Assembly: GCA_017302895.1 (NCBI GenBank)
Contig: JAFLBV010000001.1
Location: 1 to 64,000, forward strand
DNA length: 64,000 nucleotides
Direction: 5' to 3'
From: Ignavibacteria bacterium
Lineage (GTDB): Bacteria; Bacteroidota; Ignavibacteria; Ignavibacteriales; Ignavibacteriaceae
The translations under genes were made by a program, and so were the position numbers. Positions 1 to 9,139 of this stretch are shown piece by piece (the first letter of the stretch is position 1; the number at the start of each line of letters is the position of its first letter). A model generated the notes under the pieces. The model saw only the letters and a program-made list of their open reading frames with translations, was not told where the DNA came from and did not search any database.

Positions 1-1
1 T

Positions 2-1780
2 GTTGGAATGGTTAGGGGAAAGATAGACTTCGCAAAAGCTGCAGCAGTTTTTGGAAGTGATACAGATTCATTATCAAAAGAATCTTGGTCAAAAGATGAG
101 GAAGAGTTTCTAAAACGGGAAATTGATATTCGTGAACTCACCGGTTTGAGATCCGAAAACAGTTTGACAGTGAGTGAAATTCAGGGGTATGATGGTGTTT
201 TTGCGACCCTCAACGGCAGATTTACTTTCCCGGGGAAATATTATCAGGTGTTTTATGAAAGTGAGGGTATTTCGGGCAGCGGAGTAACCATCCCGGGAGT
301 TCCGGTTCTTTTTCTTGGAATGAAAAAAAATGAATTTTGGGTGCTAAATTCCGTTTCGAAGTATAATCCGGTGAAAAACCTCATCTACCTCGATGATAAA
401 GGTGGGATATATATTGAAAATAAAAGAAGAGGGGAGATAAAGATTAAAAAAGATACGATTCTGATAAAGCACCGGGAGCCCTTGATTTTGGAGACAAAAA
501 CCGCTGCCGGTACCGGAGCGATTATCTCACTCCCGGGGAAAAAGGAATTCTACAACAATGACTCCACCGAAGTGTTAAATCTTTTTTCAGCCATCGCCAT
601 TAATCAATCCAGATTTGATGCCGCAGATTTTCTTACAACAGGATTGAAGTTATGGAGTGAGCCGGTTTCTTCAAAATATTTTTCTCTCGAAGCGAATACA
701 GATATTATTGTAAAAACTGGTGACAAACCGGCAGTCAGAAGTGCGGCACGGGCAGTAGTAAAACAAAATCAGGACTCTCCCGTACCAAAAGGAAAGAAAA
801 CCCCCAGAAAAAAGGAGACTCAGAAGCCAAAACCTGTGGTTACCGATGATCAGTCTGAAACATCCAACAGCGAAGAATTATCGATAACCGATTATATAAA
901 ACCTGTCGAGGGTGAGTTTTTTGATCTCCCTTCGGACAACAGGAACAGATTCTATCTTGCAAAACCGGATGGTAAGGAACTCAATTCCTACTTTCTGAAT
1001 GATGTTACATCCGATTTTTCGTTAAAACTGGTACCGTTTATTCTAAATGCCTTCAACAATGACGAGAAGAAGGATACCATCCTGAATCAGTCACTGAAGG
1101 TGCTTTCGAGATGGAGTGGTGAGTATCAATCTTCGCTGCAGGCTCCTTTGATCATCGCAACATTTATGAAGTTTTTCACTGTTAATACATTTGGTGATGA
1201 TCTCGACAAGGCTGATTTTGAATTTCTTTTTGGTTGGGGCGGTCTTCCCTTTGCCAGGTTAAACAAACTTTTGGAGGAAAATTATTCTCCGGTTTTCGAT
1301 AACATAAACAGCCGTGAACTTGAGTCAAGGGATGAAATTATAAGACGAAGTTTTAGAAGTGCCCTGGAAGAAATACGCAGGAAGTATGATGAAAACCTGG
1401 TTATGTGGTTATGGGGAAGGTACAATACAATCCGGCCTTCACACATAGTGACAAACTTTCTGGGAGGGATAAACAATGCGATCGCGATAGAACCGGCAGG
1501 AATCAGCGGTTATACAGATACGAGATTCCGGGTGAATTATAATCCCTTTACGGAGTTGAAATCAGGTCGTAATGTCAGGGAGTCGGGGACTCTCTACAGA
1601 TTTTTTGCGAAGCCCTCAGAAGGCAGATTGATTTTCGTGCCCTATCTTGGTAATTCAGGTAATTTTGCCGACAAGATGAGTGTGGTTACATATTTAAATT
1701 TTTTAGAGGGGAAGTTTATCGACGGAGCCACGATGTATGGCAAGAATGATAAAGTTCTAAGATTAATCAAAAAATTGTGA
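2..1780 (+). CDS. Penicillin acylase-like protein, 5' end outside window
   Basis: The frame is open to the window edge, and the first visible ATG at 8 is probably internal. The C-terminal half matches the beta chain of penicillin amidases (Ntn hydrolases): a WYEV-like segment with the IPGVPVLFLG turn near residues 75-105, and the late block with MWLWGRY, a long gap, then the YLGNSGNFADK segment that corresponds to the family's PGQSG region. The family's SNNW nucleophile motif and ANDPHL motif are not recognisable (ENSLTVSE and ATLNGRF stand at those places). A Lys/Pro-rich linker (about residues 245-290) replaces the region between the strands. It may be a divergent or inactive member, probably periplasmic. 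The family call is fairly firm; the activity is uncertain. Confidence 0.7.
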   Translation, partial: VGMVRGKIDFAKAAAVFGSDTDSLSKESWSKDEEEFLKREIDIRELTGLRSENSLTVSEIQGYDGVFATLNGRFTFPGKYYQVFYESEGISGSGVTIPGVPVLFLGMKKNEFWVLNSVSKYNPVKNLIYLDDKGGIYIENKRRGEIKIKKDTILIKHREPLILETKTAAGTGAIISLPGKKEFYNNDSTEVLNLFSAIAINQSRFDAADFLTTGLKLWSEPVSSKYFSLEANTDIIVKTGDKPAVRSAARAVVKQNQDSPVPKGKKTPRKKETQKPKPVVTDDQSETSNSEELSITDYIKPVEGEFFDLPSDNRNRFYLAKPDGKELNSYFLNDVTSDFSLKLVPFILNAFNNDEKKDTILNQSLKVLSRWSGEYQSSLQAPLIIATFMKFFTVNTFGDDLDKADFEFLFGWGGLPFARLNKLLEENYSPVFDNINSRELESRDEIIRRSFRSALEEIRRKYDENLVMWLWGRYNTIRPSHIVTNFLGGINNAIAIEPAGISGYTDTRFRVNYNPFTELKSGRNVRESGTLYRFFAKPSEGRLIFVPYLGNSGNFADKMSVVTYLNFLEGKFIDGATMYGKNDKVLRLIKKL

Positions 1781-1858
1781 TATTGGTTACCAAAGATTTA
1801 TAAATTCGTTGTAAATTAGTAATTAAGAAGTGTTTAATTAATAATTCCATCTGTTGCC

Positions 1859-3262
1859 ATGAAAAAGTCAGTTCTATTCCTTTTTGTGATCACTTTATTG
1901 ATATATAACGGTTGTAAAAAGACCGATACCGCCTCCAATCCCGTGACAGGTGATGAATCAGGTACGGTTATTATAAACGGAGAAGTGATAGATTTTTCCA
2001 CAGGAGCAGCCATCACAAATGCAGCGATAAAACTTTACGGAAAAATCTCCGACTCTACCATATTGAAGAGTGCAGTAACAGATGATAATGGAAAGTACAC
2101 TTTTGAATTTACAGTGAAGGGGGGCATCGATCTTAAGGTCATCGCCCAAAAAGAGGGTTATACACCCGACACAACCAATGTGTATGCAGTTGCCGGAAGA
2201 ACCCTGACGGCGAGTAAACTGCTTCTTAAATCGACTGCAACCGGCGGGGGAACGGGTGTCAGAAAACCCGCTTCCATCTATCTTCTTGGTACTTCAGTGC
2301 CCAGCATTGGTATTAAGGGTGCCGGAGGAGTTGAGTCGGTGCAACTGGTATTTCAGGTCGTTGATTCGCTTGGTATTCCACTTGATCTCGATAATGCGGT
2401 GAATGTCGGATTTGTTCTTGCTGCATCACCCGGGTCGGGCGCGGTTCTGAATCCTCCAACAGCACGGACAGATGCCGGTGGAAGTGTAAAGGTTGTATTG
2501 ACCTCCGGAACAAAAGCCGGTGTGGTTCAGATTTCTGCAACCATCAATTCAGACGGAAAGGTTATTACATCAAATCCGGTCGCTGTTTCCATCCATGGAG
2601 GCTTGCCTGACCTGAATCATTTCAGTTGTGTACCCGCAAAGTTAAATATCCCCGGATTTAATATCTATGGAGTCGAGGATGTAATAACTGCATATGTGGG
2701 TGACAAATACTCGAATCCTGTAAGACCCGGAACATCCGTTTATTTTAAGACCGATGGCGGTATAGTCGAAGGTTCAGCCCTGACAAATGCTCTGGGGGTT
2801 GCCTCAGTCCGGCTCTATTCAGCCAATCCGCTTCCTAATCATCCCACACTCGGACCCGGTTTCGCTCAAATCACCGCATCCACGACAGACGAAACATTTT
2901 CTGTAATAAACAGATCCACGATAGTTTTACTCTCAGGAATTGCATTCATTTCATGTTCTCCAACCAGTTTTGACATACCCAACAGAGGTTCTCAACAGTT
3001 TATTTATTCCGTTATGGATCAAAACAGTAATCCGCTTGTGGAGGGGACAGCGATCTCGGTTACAGTAGAGGGGAAAGACTATGAGCTCTCAGGAGATAAA
3101 GATATCACTCTACCTGATACGCAAAGCAGATCATGGACTTCATTCTCATTCACAATTCGTGATCTTGTCGATACTGCCGCGGTTAATCCATTGACTGTTA
3201 CAATAAAATCGAACGGATTGAACGGGAAATCGCAACTCATTTTTTCGGGCGTGGTGCGATAG
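1859..3262 (+). CDS. Lipoprotein with carboxypeptidase-regulatory-like and Ig-like domains
   Basis: The N-terminus is a lipoprotein signal: Lys-Lys, a hydrophobic stretch and a YNGC lipobox with Cys at residue 19. Residues about 38-125 look like a carboxypeptidase-regulatory-like beta sandwich (VIDFSTGAAITNAAIKL, then DDNGKYTFEF). Two or three bacterial Ig-like modules of the invasin type follow, each with the pattern TDAGGSVKVVLTSG / TNALGVASVRLYS. No catalytic motif is visible, so a surface or periplasmic structural role is likely. It starts 78 bases after the acylase-like gene on the same strand and ends 3 bases from the convergent gene that follows. Orthologous function unknown. Confidence 0.75.
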   Translation: MKKSVLFLFVITLLIYNGCKKTDTASNPVTGDESGTVIINGEVIDFSTGAAITNAAIKLYGKISDSTILKSAVTDDNGKYTFEFTVKGGIDLKVIAQKEGYTPDTTNVYAVAGRTLTASKLLLKSTATGGGTGVRKPASIYLLGTSVPSIGIKGAGGVESVQLVFQVVDSLGIPLDLDNAVNVGFVLAASPGSGAVLNPPTARTDAGGSVKVVLTSGTKAGVVQISATINSDGKVITSNPVAVSIHGGLPDLNHFSCVPAKLNIPGFNIYGVEDVITAYVGDKYSNPVRPGTSVYFKTDGGIVEGSALTNALGVASVRLYSANPLPNHPTLGPGFAQITASTTDETFSVINRSTIVLLSGIAFISCSPTSFDIPNRGSQQFIYSVMDQNSNPLVEGTAISVTVEGKDYELSGDKDITLPDTQSRSWTSFSFTIRDLVDTAAVNPLTVTIKSNGLNGKSQLIFSGVVR

Positions 3263-3265
3263 AAG

Positions 3266-3850
3266 TTATAAAAACGGTATAAAAAATCCGGTCTTTTTCC
3301 GATATGTTACAAACTGATCCTTGAAATGGGACAGTAACATTTCATCTTCTTTCTTTGCTCTTATTATCAGCATGGGTATTGACAGCAGCAGTGTGACAAG
3401 TACTACCGGCATCGACAACAGAGCCACTCCAACAGAAAGATCAGCAAGCAACTGACTTAGATATTGAGGATGCCTTACTATTCCGTAAAGTCCGGTTGTC
3501 ACTAGTTTGTGCTCTTTGTAGAGAAGGATTTCGATTGAGTAGTTATTTCCCAGTGATTTAAAGCTGAGTAAATGAGTGATCGAAAAGAGGATGAACAGGA
3601 CAAGACATACTATTCGAACTGAAGAGTCGGGCTCAAAACCAAAGAAACCGAAATTCAGGATGGGGAAAACCCCGAGATATTGTAACAGGGCTGAGATTCC
3701 CAGTACATTGGGGGGAACAGTTTGAACCCAGCCGGAGGCTCTCCTTGAGACCGCAGAGACCTTGCCTTTAAAGCTCTTCTGAGAACCGGACCAGTTGGCG
3801 GTAGTGAAAAAAATCAGGGCAACAAGAACAAGTATATTTATAGGGTCCAT
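3266..3850 (-). CDS. Isoprenylcysteine carboxyl methyltransferase (ICMT)/phospholipid methyltransferase-like membrane protein
   Basis: A 194-residue polytopic membrane protein. The family's C-terminal signature is visible: GIVRHPQYLSQLL (the RHP motif that binds S-adenosylmethionine), a membrane segment, then a short charged helix ending FKDQFVTYRKKTGFFIPFL, like the EExxLxxxFGxxYxxYxxxxxxxIP tail of ICMT/PEMT proteins. The substrate cannot be read from sequence. The ATG at 3850 is preferred over an in-frame TTG at 3874 because it begins directly at the first hydrophobic helix; neither has a clear ribosome-binding site. Divergent from the hybrid kinase at 3911. Confidence 0.8.
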   Translation of the reverse strand: MDPINILVLVALIFFTTANWSGSQKSFKGKVSAVSRRASGWVQTVPPNVLGISALLQYLGVFPILNFGFFGFEPDSSVRIVCLVLFILFSITHLLSFKSLGNNYSIEILLYKEHKLVTTGLYGIVRHPQYLSQLLADLSVGVALLSMPVVLVTLLLSIPMLIIRAKKEDEMLLSHFKDQFVTYRKKTGFFIPFL

Positions 3851-3910
3851 AAATTTCAAAAATGTGATACCCAAAATTACTCAATTCTCGAATATTGATA
3901 AGAAAAAACG

Positions 3911-5035
3911 GTGAAACCTGATAAAATGAACAACGAACCGGAAAAAAAGCGAAACCCGGAGCTTGAAGAAATTCAGCCAAACAGAATAGCAGCTCACGAT
4001 ATCAATAATCTGTTCAGTAGCATATTCTCAAATTTGGAACTCCTAAAAAGGTGCGTTTCCTCAAATAAGGAGGCAATGGGTTACATTGAAAATATCGAAC
4101 ATTGTTCCCGAAGAGCCACAGACATCACTGCTGATGTACTGTCCACTGACCCGTCATCAAAATCACGCGACAGAAAAATAAACACCAGACTGTTAATAAA
4201 TGAGGTAGTGTCATCCGTCATACATACCGTGTTGCCGGAGATAAAGTTAAAAACAGAACTGCCGGTTGCTCTTGCTGATTTAAGAGGCAATTCCACAGAA
4301 TTGTATCAGGTAATTTCCAACATTCTTATTAATGCTATTGAGTCAATTCATGGGCAGGGCGAAGTCAGGATAAAGGCACAAAATCTTTTCGATTCCGAAC
4401 GATTGAACGATGCAGATGGTAATTCCATTCCTGCTGTTTCAATTGTGGTGCAAGATGACGGAGAGGGTATTGATCCGGAAAATTATGAAAGAATTTTTGA
4501 GCCATACTTCTCGACAAAGAACAAAAACAGGATGAGCGGTATCGGACTCTACACAGTAAAAAGCATAGTCCAGGTCCACGGGGGGAAACTCGAATTCGAG
4601 AGTATAGCGGGTAAAGGGACCAGATTTGAAATTTTACTTCCTGCATGGTTTGAGAAACGAAGGAAAAGAACAGGGGACAAGGTAAATGTGCTGATTGCGG
4701 ATGATGAATCACTGCTCGTTTCAATACTCGAAGATTTGCTTACCGGCTCGGGGTACTCAGTGACGACCGTTAGCTCTGCAGAAGCCGCGATAGATATTTT
4801 GCATGTAAACAATTCGTTTGATATTTTAATAATCGATTTCAGGATGGAGAAGATGACAGGGCTTGAAGCAATAAAGATAATCAGGAACTTCAACGAGGAG
4901 ATAAAAATCATACTTTCCACCGGATCGGTTGGGGTTAAGTCGATAATATTGAATGAGGAAATAAGGGTGGACGCTACACTTCAGAAACCATATGAGCTGG
5001 AAACGCTCATATCGCTAATAGAGACTCTTGCCTGA
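3911..5035 (+). CDS. Cytosolic hybrid histidine kinase-response regulator
   Basis: A short hybrid kinase with no membrane segment and no recognisable sensor domain. The phospho-acceptor His is at about residue 29 in AAHDINNLFSS, an NtrB-like H box. The HATPase domain (about 105-245) shows ELYQVISNILINAIES (N box), DDGEGI (G1) and GIGLYTVKSI (G2). A receiver domain fills the C-terminus (about 258-374) with an acidic pair (ADDE), phospho-acceptor Asp near 308 in IIDFRM, and LQKPYE. Start: GTG at 3911, or ATG at 3926 five codons later. It is convergent with the lone receiver at 5041-5400, 5 bases away, which could be its partner (inference). Confidence 0.85.
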   Translation: MKPDKMNNEPEKKRNPELEEIQPNRIAAHDINNLFSSIFSNLELLKRCVSSNKEAMGYIENIEHCSRRATDITADVLSTDPSSKSRDRKINTRLLINEVVSSVIHTVLPEIKLKTELPVALADLRGNSTELYQVISNILINAIESIHGQGEVRIKAQNLFDSERLNDADGNSIPAVSIVVQDDGEGIDPENYERIFEPYFSTKNKNRMSGIGLYTVKSIVQVHGGKLEFESIAGKGTRFEILLPAWFEKRRKRTGDKVNVLIADDESLLVSILEDLLTGSGYSVTTVSSAEAAIDILHVNNSFDILIIDFRMEKMTGLEAIKIIRNFNEEIKIILSTGSVGVKSIILNEEIRVDATLQKPYELETLISLIETLA

Positions 5036-5040
5036 CAGGA

Positions 5041-5400
5041 TTACATATACAGTACTTTTCTAATTGATACGAGTAATTCATCAAGATCATACGGTTTGGT
5101 GATAAAATCACTTGCACCAAGTTTTGCTGACCTGATAGCAGAAGTAAGATCTGCGTAAGCGGTGAGCACAATTACCTTCAGTACTATCCCTTTCTTTTCC
5201 ATCTCTTCGAGCACATAGTAGCCATCTTTTTCAGGCATGTTCAAATCCAACAACATCAGGTCGATTCGATTATCCTGAATATGCAAGAGTGCTTTTTCTG
5301 CAGAATCAACCGTATAGACGGTATAGCCCACCTCGGTTAATTCTTCTTTGAGTATCTGGCTTAGACTTATCTCGTCATCAACGATCAGGATTGTTTCCAT
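5041..5400 (-). CDS. Single-domain response regulator (CheY-like receiver)
   Basis: A complete receiver domain of 119 residues with nothing attached. The acidic pair is at residues 8-9 (VDDE), the phospho-acceptor Asp at 52 (LLDLNMP), Thr in VLTAYAD and Lys in ITKPYD. With no output domain it must act through protein contacts. It lies 49 bases downstream of the secretin gene on the same strand, so it may be the last gene of the pilus-like operon and influence that machine, as CheY-like proteins do in twitching systems; this is inference from position. The alternative partner is the convergent hybrid kinase. Confidence 0.9.
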   Translation of the reverse strand: METILIVDDEISLSQILKEELTEVGYTVYTVDSAEKALLHIQDNRIDLMLLDLNMPEKDGYYVLEEMEKKGIVLKVIVLTAYADLTSAIRSAKLGASDFITKPYDLDELLVSIRKVLYM

Positions 5401-5449
5401 TTGTCAAAAAGATTTCTTTATAAAAATTTGTGTAAACTGTTAAACTGGT

Positions 5450-6715
5450 TTATTCTTTTTTCTTTTCAGGTTCTTCACCGGATTTGAAGTTCTTGTTCGG
5501 GCTTTGGTTGTTATATTCATCGTTTGTCGATCTGTGCAATTCAAGTTGATCTTTGAATTTATTCTTGTCAGCGAGATTTTTCATTCTGTCTTTAAGAGTA
5601 GGCAGCAACTCGGTTTTTACGACAATGATAATTTCCTTTTTTGTAATTTTCTTCTGGTCACTACCGGCAAGATATCGAATCCCGAGTACCCACCAAGGAA
5701 GGTCTTTCAAGAAAGGGATTCCTGTTCTTACATAAGTCTCATCCGTAATGTAGAGACCGCCTATAACAGTTTCTTCACCATTAAGCATCATGATCTGGGA
5801 ACTTGCCTTGGTTTTCCTGATTTCAGTCGAAAGCTCACTTGGAAAGGCGGTGCTTCTTTCAACATTGAGTCTTAGAACCACATAATCAATACCTTGTTCA
5901 TTGTAAACATGAGGAGTAACATCGATAATTGACCCGGTTTGAAAGAACTGATCTGTAACATTTCCTGCAAAATCTCTCTGTTTAATCGAAAAGTCGGACC
6001 CTATTTGAATTTTACCAACCTCTCCTGTTCTCACCACAATGGAGGGATTCGCAATAATTTCACCAAGATTTTCCGATTCAAAAAATCTGAATGTACCAAG
6101 GAGATCACCTTTGAAAACGCCGAGGTCAAGCTTTGTCGATCCTGAAACCTGGAAATCAGTCGGTGTGTTGGCAGTACCTTCAGACTGTCCAAAGGTCTTC
6201 AAATCCACACCAAAACCATTGTTTGGATCTGAAAGGAGCATTTTCCAGTTGATACCACGATCCCTGAGGGCAGTATTGTCCGCTTCAAAGAAAATGGCTG
6301 AAATTTTCACTTCGCGGGAATCTACAGGAGCGTAGACATCTTTCGGAAGGGGTGCAGCTTTTTCAACTTCTTCCGGTGCCTTCGGCTTTGCGACCACTAT
6401 CACATCCGCTTTTTCTTCTATCAGGAGGCCCTTGTATTGAGTGACAATTTTTAAGGCTTTCAGATAATTGATGTTCACGAGTTCAAGTCCGATCTGTTCC
6501 GAACTCTGGACTGTGGATACAATATTTTTGCCTGTCAGTTTTAATGACATCTTAGCGAGAATTTCAATAGTCTGATCGAAAGTCAGGGTGGGAGACAGGG
6601 TGACAATTTCATCGGGGGAGTTGTATTGGCTCAACTCTTTTTCAAGGTCTTTCTGTGAGAAAGCAGCGAATCCGAACAGAATAAAAAATATTGATATTGA
6701 AAAAAACTTTTTCAT
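5450..6715 (-). CDS. Short secretin (GspD/PilQ family)
   Basis: The outer-membrane channel subunit of the type IV pilus / type II secretion-like operon. It has a signal peptide ending AAFSQ, then a small STN/N-domain-like module (about 45-115: FDQTIEILAKMSL, then ALKIVTQYKGL), and the secretin core (about 225-385) with the signature VRTGEVGKIQIG, the lip segment SQIMMLNGEETVIGGLY and the late GIPFLKDLPWWVLG motif. At 421 residues it is shorter than typical PilQ/GspD because it lacks repeated N domains. ATG at 6715 is chosen over GTG at 6724 because AAGGTG lies just before it; it starts 5 bases after the upstream stop. The C-terminal tail is Lys/Glu rich. Confidence 0.85.
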   Translation of the reverse strand: MKKFFSISIFFILFGFAAFSQKDLEKELSQYNSPDEIVTLSPTLTFDQTIEILAKMSLKLTGKNIVSTVQSSEQIGLELVNINYLKALKIVTQYKGLLIEEKADVIVVAKPKAPEEVEKAAPLPKDVYAPVDSREVKISAIFFEADNTALRDRGINWKMLLSDPNNGFGVDLKTFGQSEGTANTPTDFQVSGSTKLDLGVFKGDLLGTFRFFESENLGEIIANPSIVVRTGEVGKIQIGSDFSIKQRDFAGNVTDQFFQTGSIIDVTPHVYNEQGIDYVVLRLNVERSTAFPSELSTEIRKTKASSQIMMLNGEETVIGGLYITDETYVRTGIPFLKDLPWWVLGIRYLAGSDQKKITKKEIIIVVKTELLPTLKDRMKNLADKNKFKDQLELHRSTNDEYNNQSPNKNFKSGEEPEKKKE

Positions 6716-6720
6716 GTCAA

Positions 6721-7632
6721 TCACCTTTTCGTTTCTTGTTGTTGCGAGTGATCAGATTCCTGCAATAATCTGATAGTGACTGTTTCAATTACGCCTCCCT
6801 TGTTCAGTACAAAAGTCACACTGTTGGATTCTCTGTCGATTCTGGTGAGGAAGCCCAAATAGACTTCATCTCCTTCGGCAAGAACATAGGTTCTTCCTCT
6901 TTCGTCCATGAGAAATGCACCATCAGGGAGAAGTGCAAGTAATTTTGAATTTTTTACATCGAGCAGGTCGTAGATATTTGGTTCGATTTCAGTTCTGACC
7001 TTCGGATAGAAAATATTATAAATGTTTGCCGCCTTCAGGTTGTTTTCCGTAAATTTAGTGGAAGTGAACCGATCGTCGGTAGAGGTGTAAACTTTTACTT
7101 CGAAAGAGAAATTTACGAAATAATATGGCGATTTGTCCTCATCAAAAACAACATTCTGGCTGAAAGTGACTGTGCTCACTTTTTTAAGCTCCTTGCTCTC
7201 CTCAATAGCGTAGATCAAACGCCAAAGTTCGTTGAACGAAGCCTGACCCGACAGCTTGTATTTATGAACAATGAATGAACCATCCATCAGCCTTCCCAGA
7301 TATTCCATGTTGACATAACTGAGATCTGATAATCCCGGAGTCTGTGCAGCGAGAAAAGAATAAAATTTCGATTGATGCACATCCTTGGGAATATTATATT
7401 TCCTCATTGCCAGAAGGGAGTCGAGAGCGGTAAACTTTTTTCTCAGTGTATCAAGTTGTGCATTCAGTGAAACGGTGTCATACTGTGAATTACTTTCCCT
7501 GAGGGTTTTAAGCTGCTGGTTCTTGGCTTTGAATTTCCCGCTAAAGATAAAGAAGTGCATTATCGCCCAGGCGACAGCAACAAGAAAGACGAGTACCAGT
7601 ATAATCAGGCTATTTTTTGACTTGCGTTCCAT
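6721..7632 (-). CDS. PilO-like inner-membrane protein with PilP-like C-terminal domain
   Basis: One membrane helix near residues 8-30, then a coiled coil (KAKNQQLKTLRES onward) and a ferredoxin-like region, the architecture of PilO/GspM alignment-complex proteins. Residues about 215-290 (GAFLMDERGRTYVLAEGDEV, then FLTRIDRESNSVTFVL) resemble the beta domain of PilP/GspC, which docks onto the secretin. No separate pilP gene is present, so the protein may be a PilO-PilP fusion (inference). It overlaps the end of the PilM-PilN-like gene by 23 bases, and the secretin gene starts 5 bases after its stop, so the three are tightly coupled. Confidence 0.65.
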   Translation of the reverse strand: MERKSKNSLIILVLVFLVAVAWAIMHFFIFSGKFKAKNQQLKTLRESNSQYDTVSLNAQLDTLRKKFTALDSLLAMRKYNIPKDVHQSKFYSFLAAQTPGLSDLSYVNMEYLGRLMDGSFIVHKYKLSGQASFNELWRLIYAIEESKELKKVSTVTFSQNVVFDEDKSPYYFVNFSFEVKVYTSTDDRFTSTKFTENNLKAANIYNIFYPKVRTEIEPNIYDLLDVKNSKLLALLPDGAFLMDERGRTYVLAEGDEVYLGFLTRIDRESNSVTFVLNKGGVIETVTIRLLQESDHSQQQETKR

Positions 7633-9139
7633 TCACTGCCTGACCAGCCGAATCTGTTTCGACTATTGAAAATTTGTAGACTCTTTCATTTGAAATTTTT
7701 TCTGATGTGACACCCATAAGGGTGGCACCTTTTAAAAACTGTGTAAACTCACTAACCAGCGGTCTGCTTCTGCTCAATCCAAAAACTTCGATTTTTTTCG
7801 GATCAGGAGAATTTATGCTGGTAATCCACATCGAAGGTCTTTGTTCCGCAAAACCAGACAGGTTGCTGATGTAACTCTGCCAGACGGATGCATCTTTGGT
7901 TACGCTGTCGAGGACAGCCTGGGTTTCATCGAATCCTTTTACTTTTGAATCATAATTAGCAATTTCATCGAGTAAAGCCTTATAAAGCCGCTGTTGTTCA
8001 GTAAGTGCGGCTATATCCTTGTCGAGTTTGGAAAGATCATTCATCTGCTCAAGTATGTTCTTTGTCGCAAAGAAAGTCAGTCCAAAAAGGAGAAGAATTA
8101 CCAGATATCCATGCCATGCGAGAGGAAAAGTTTTTTGTCTCTCGACGAGCATGGAGGGGATGAGGTTTACACCTTTGTGTTCTTTTTTGAGTTCTTTTTC
8201 ATACTCGACTGCAGCAGCAATCGGGACGGAAAACATTGAGATGTTATCTTCAATTTCCCTGTCGAGAAGTGAGGTGTCGATTTCGTCGAAATCGATACCT
8301 GTAATTCTGGCTCTTGGGAATGTACCTCTTAAGGCATCAGGAAGTGTATCGCTCCAGTCCTCACCGCAAATAACTATATTGTCAAGGTTGGTTATGTCAC
8401 CATTTTCCATTTCCAGCATTATTTTGGAAGCAAAGATATCGAATGAATCGATATTGTGCTTTCCAATGTTTAGCATGGGAGCGATGTGCTTGACCTGATC
8501 GCCCATGAGGAAAATCATCCTGCTGTACTCTTTGCCGATATAAAGAATCAGAATATAATCTGAAAGAGCGAAATTAAATTTCGAAGATACATAGAAACTG
8601 AGAGAAGTATCTGCAGCTTTTACACAAGGTACCTTAACCTGTTTTTTCCCGTTTGCGAGAGCAATCGAATCAATCAGGTTGATATAAGAGAGATCGGAAC
8701 TTGGAACGATTGTAAGTTTTCCACCGTCTGCCATTTCAATCGAATTGTCAGCGGCGTCAATCTTCTCAATAACCTCTTTTTTGAAAATCTGGGTTTCACC
8801 TTTGTCGGGTCGCTGAAAGCTGATGTAAGGTTCCGTGATAATCGGAATTACCACCATCTTCGACAGGTCTATTCCGAGGAGCAATGTGCTGAGTGAACGA
8901 ACATATCCCTGATCAAAATCCTGACGGGTAGTCAGACCTGCAAGTTCAGCGTCGGCAGAGAGATCCATTTCGGGTGAATCGAACTGCATACCTGTATCTT
9001 CGTAAGCCTGATCATCTGGTTTGTTCGGTTCAATGGACATGCCACGGAGGAACTTGATGCCAGAACCGGTTCGTTCAAAAAGAGCTGCTTTGCTGTCTGC
9101 GCCTTCAAGATAGAGGCAAAAAACATACTTTGTAGCCAT
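7610..9139 (-). CDS. PilM-PilN-like fusion protein
   Basis: Residues 1 to about 320 look like the actin-like PilM ATPase fold (YVFCLYLEGADSKAALFE at the start, and a late VICGEDW...DALRGTFPRA segment). A membrane helix follows at about 340-362, then a coiled coil and a PilN-like domain (SVWQSYISNLSGFAEQRPSM, then ISNERVYKFSIVE). In most pilus systems PilM (cytoplasmic) and PilN (membrane) are separate proteins that bind through the PilN N-terminus; here they appear joined. The ATG directly follows the stop of the PilT-like gene. The PilM assignment rests on fold-like pattern and position and is less certain than the PilN part. Confidence 0.65.
   Translation of the reverse strand: MATKYVFCLYLEGADSKAALFERTGSGIKFLRGMSIEPNKPDDQAYEDTGMQFDSPEMDLSADAELAGLTTRQDFDQGYVRSLSTLLLGIDLSKMVVIPIITEPYISFQRPDKGETQIFKKEVIEKIDAADNSIEMADGGKLTIVPSSDLSYINLIDSIALANGKKQVKVPCVKAADTSLSFYVSSKFNFALSDYILILYIGKEYSRMIFLMGDQVKHIAPMLNIGKHNIDSFDIFASKIMLEMENGDITNLDNIVICGEDWSDTLPDALRGTFPRARITGIDFDEIDTSLLDREIEDNISMFSVPIAAAVEYEKELKKEHKGVNLIPSMLVERQKTFPLAWHGYLVILLLFGLTFFATKNILEQMNDLSKLDKDIAALTEQQRLYKALLDEIANYDSKVKGFDETQAVLDSVTKDASVWQSYISNLSGFAEQRPSMWITSINSPDPKKIEVFGLSRSRPLVSEFTQFLKGATLMGVTSEKISNERVYKFSIVETDSAGQAVNGTQVKK

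Noticed and set aside
4365..4920. Minus-strand frames opposite the hybrid kinase
   Set aside because: They overlap a clear kinase gene and show no domain pattern.
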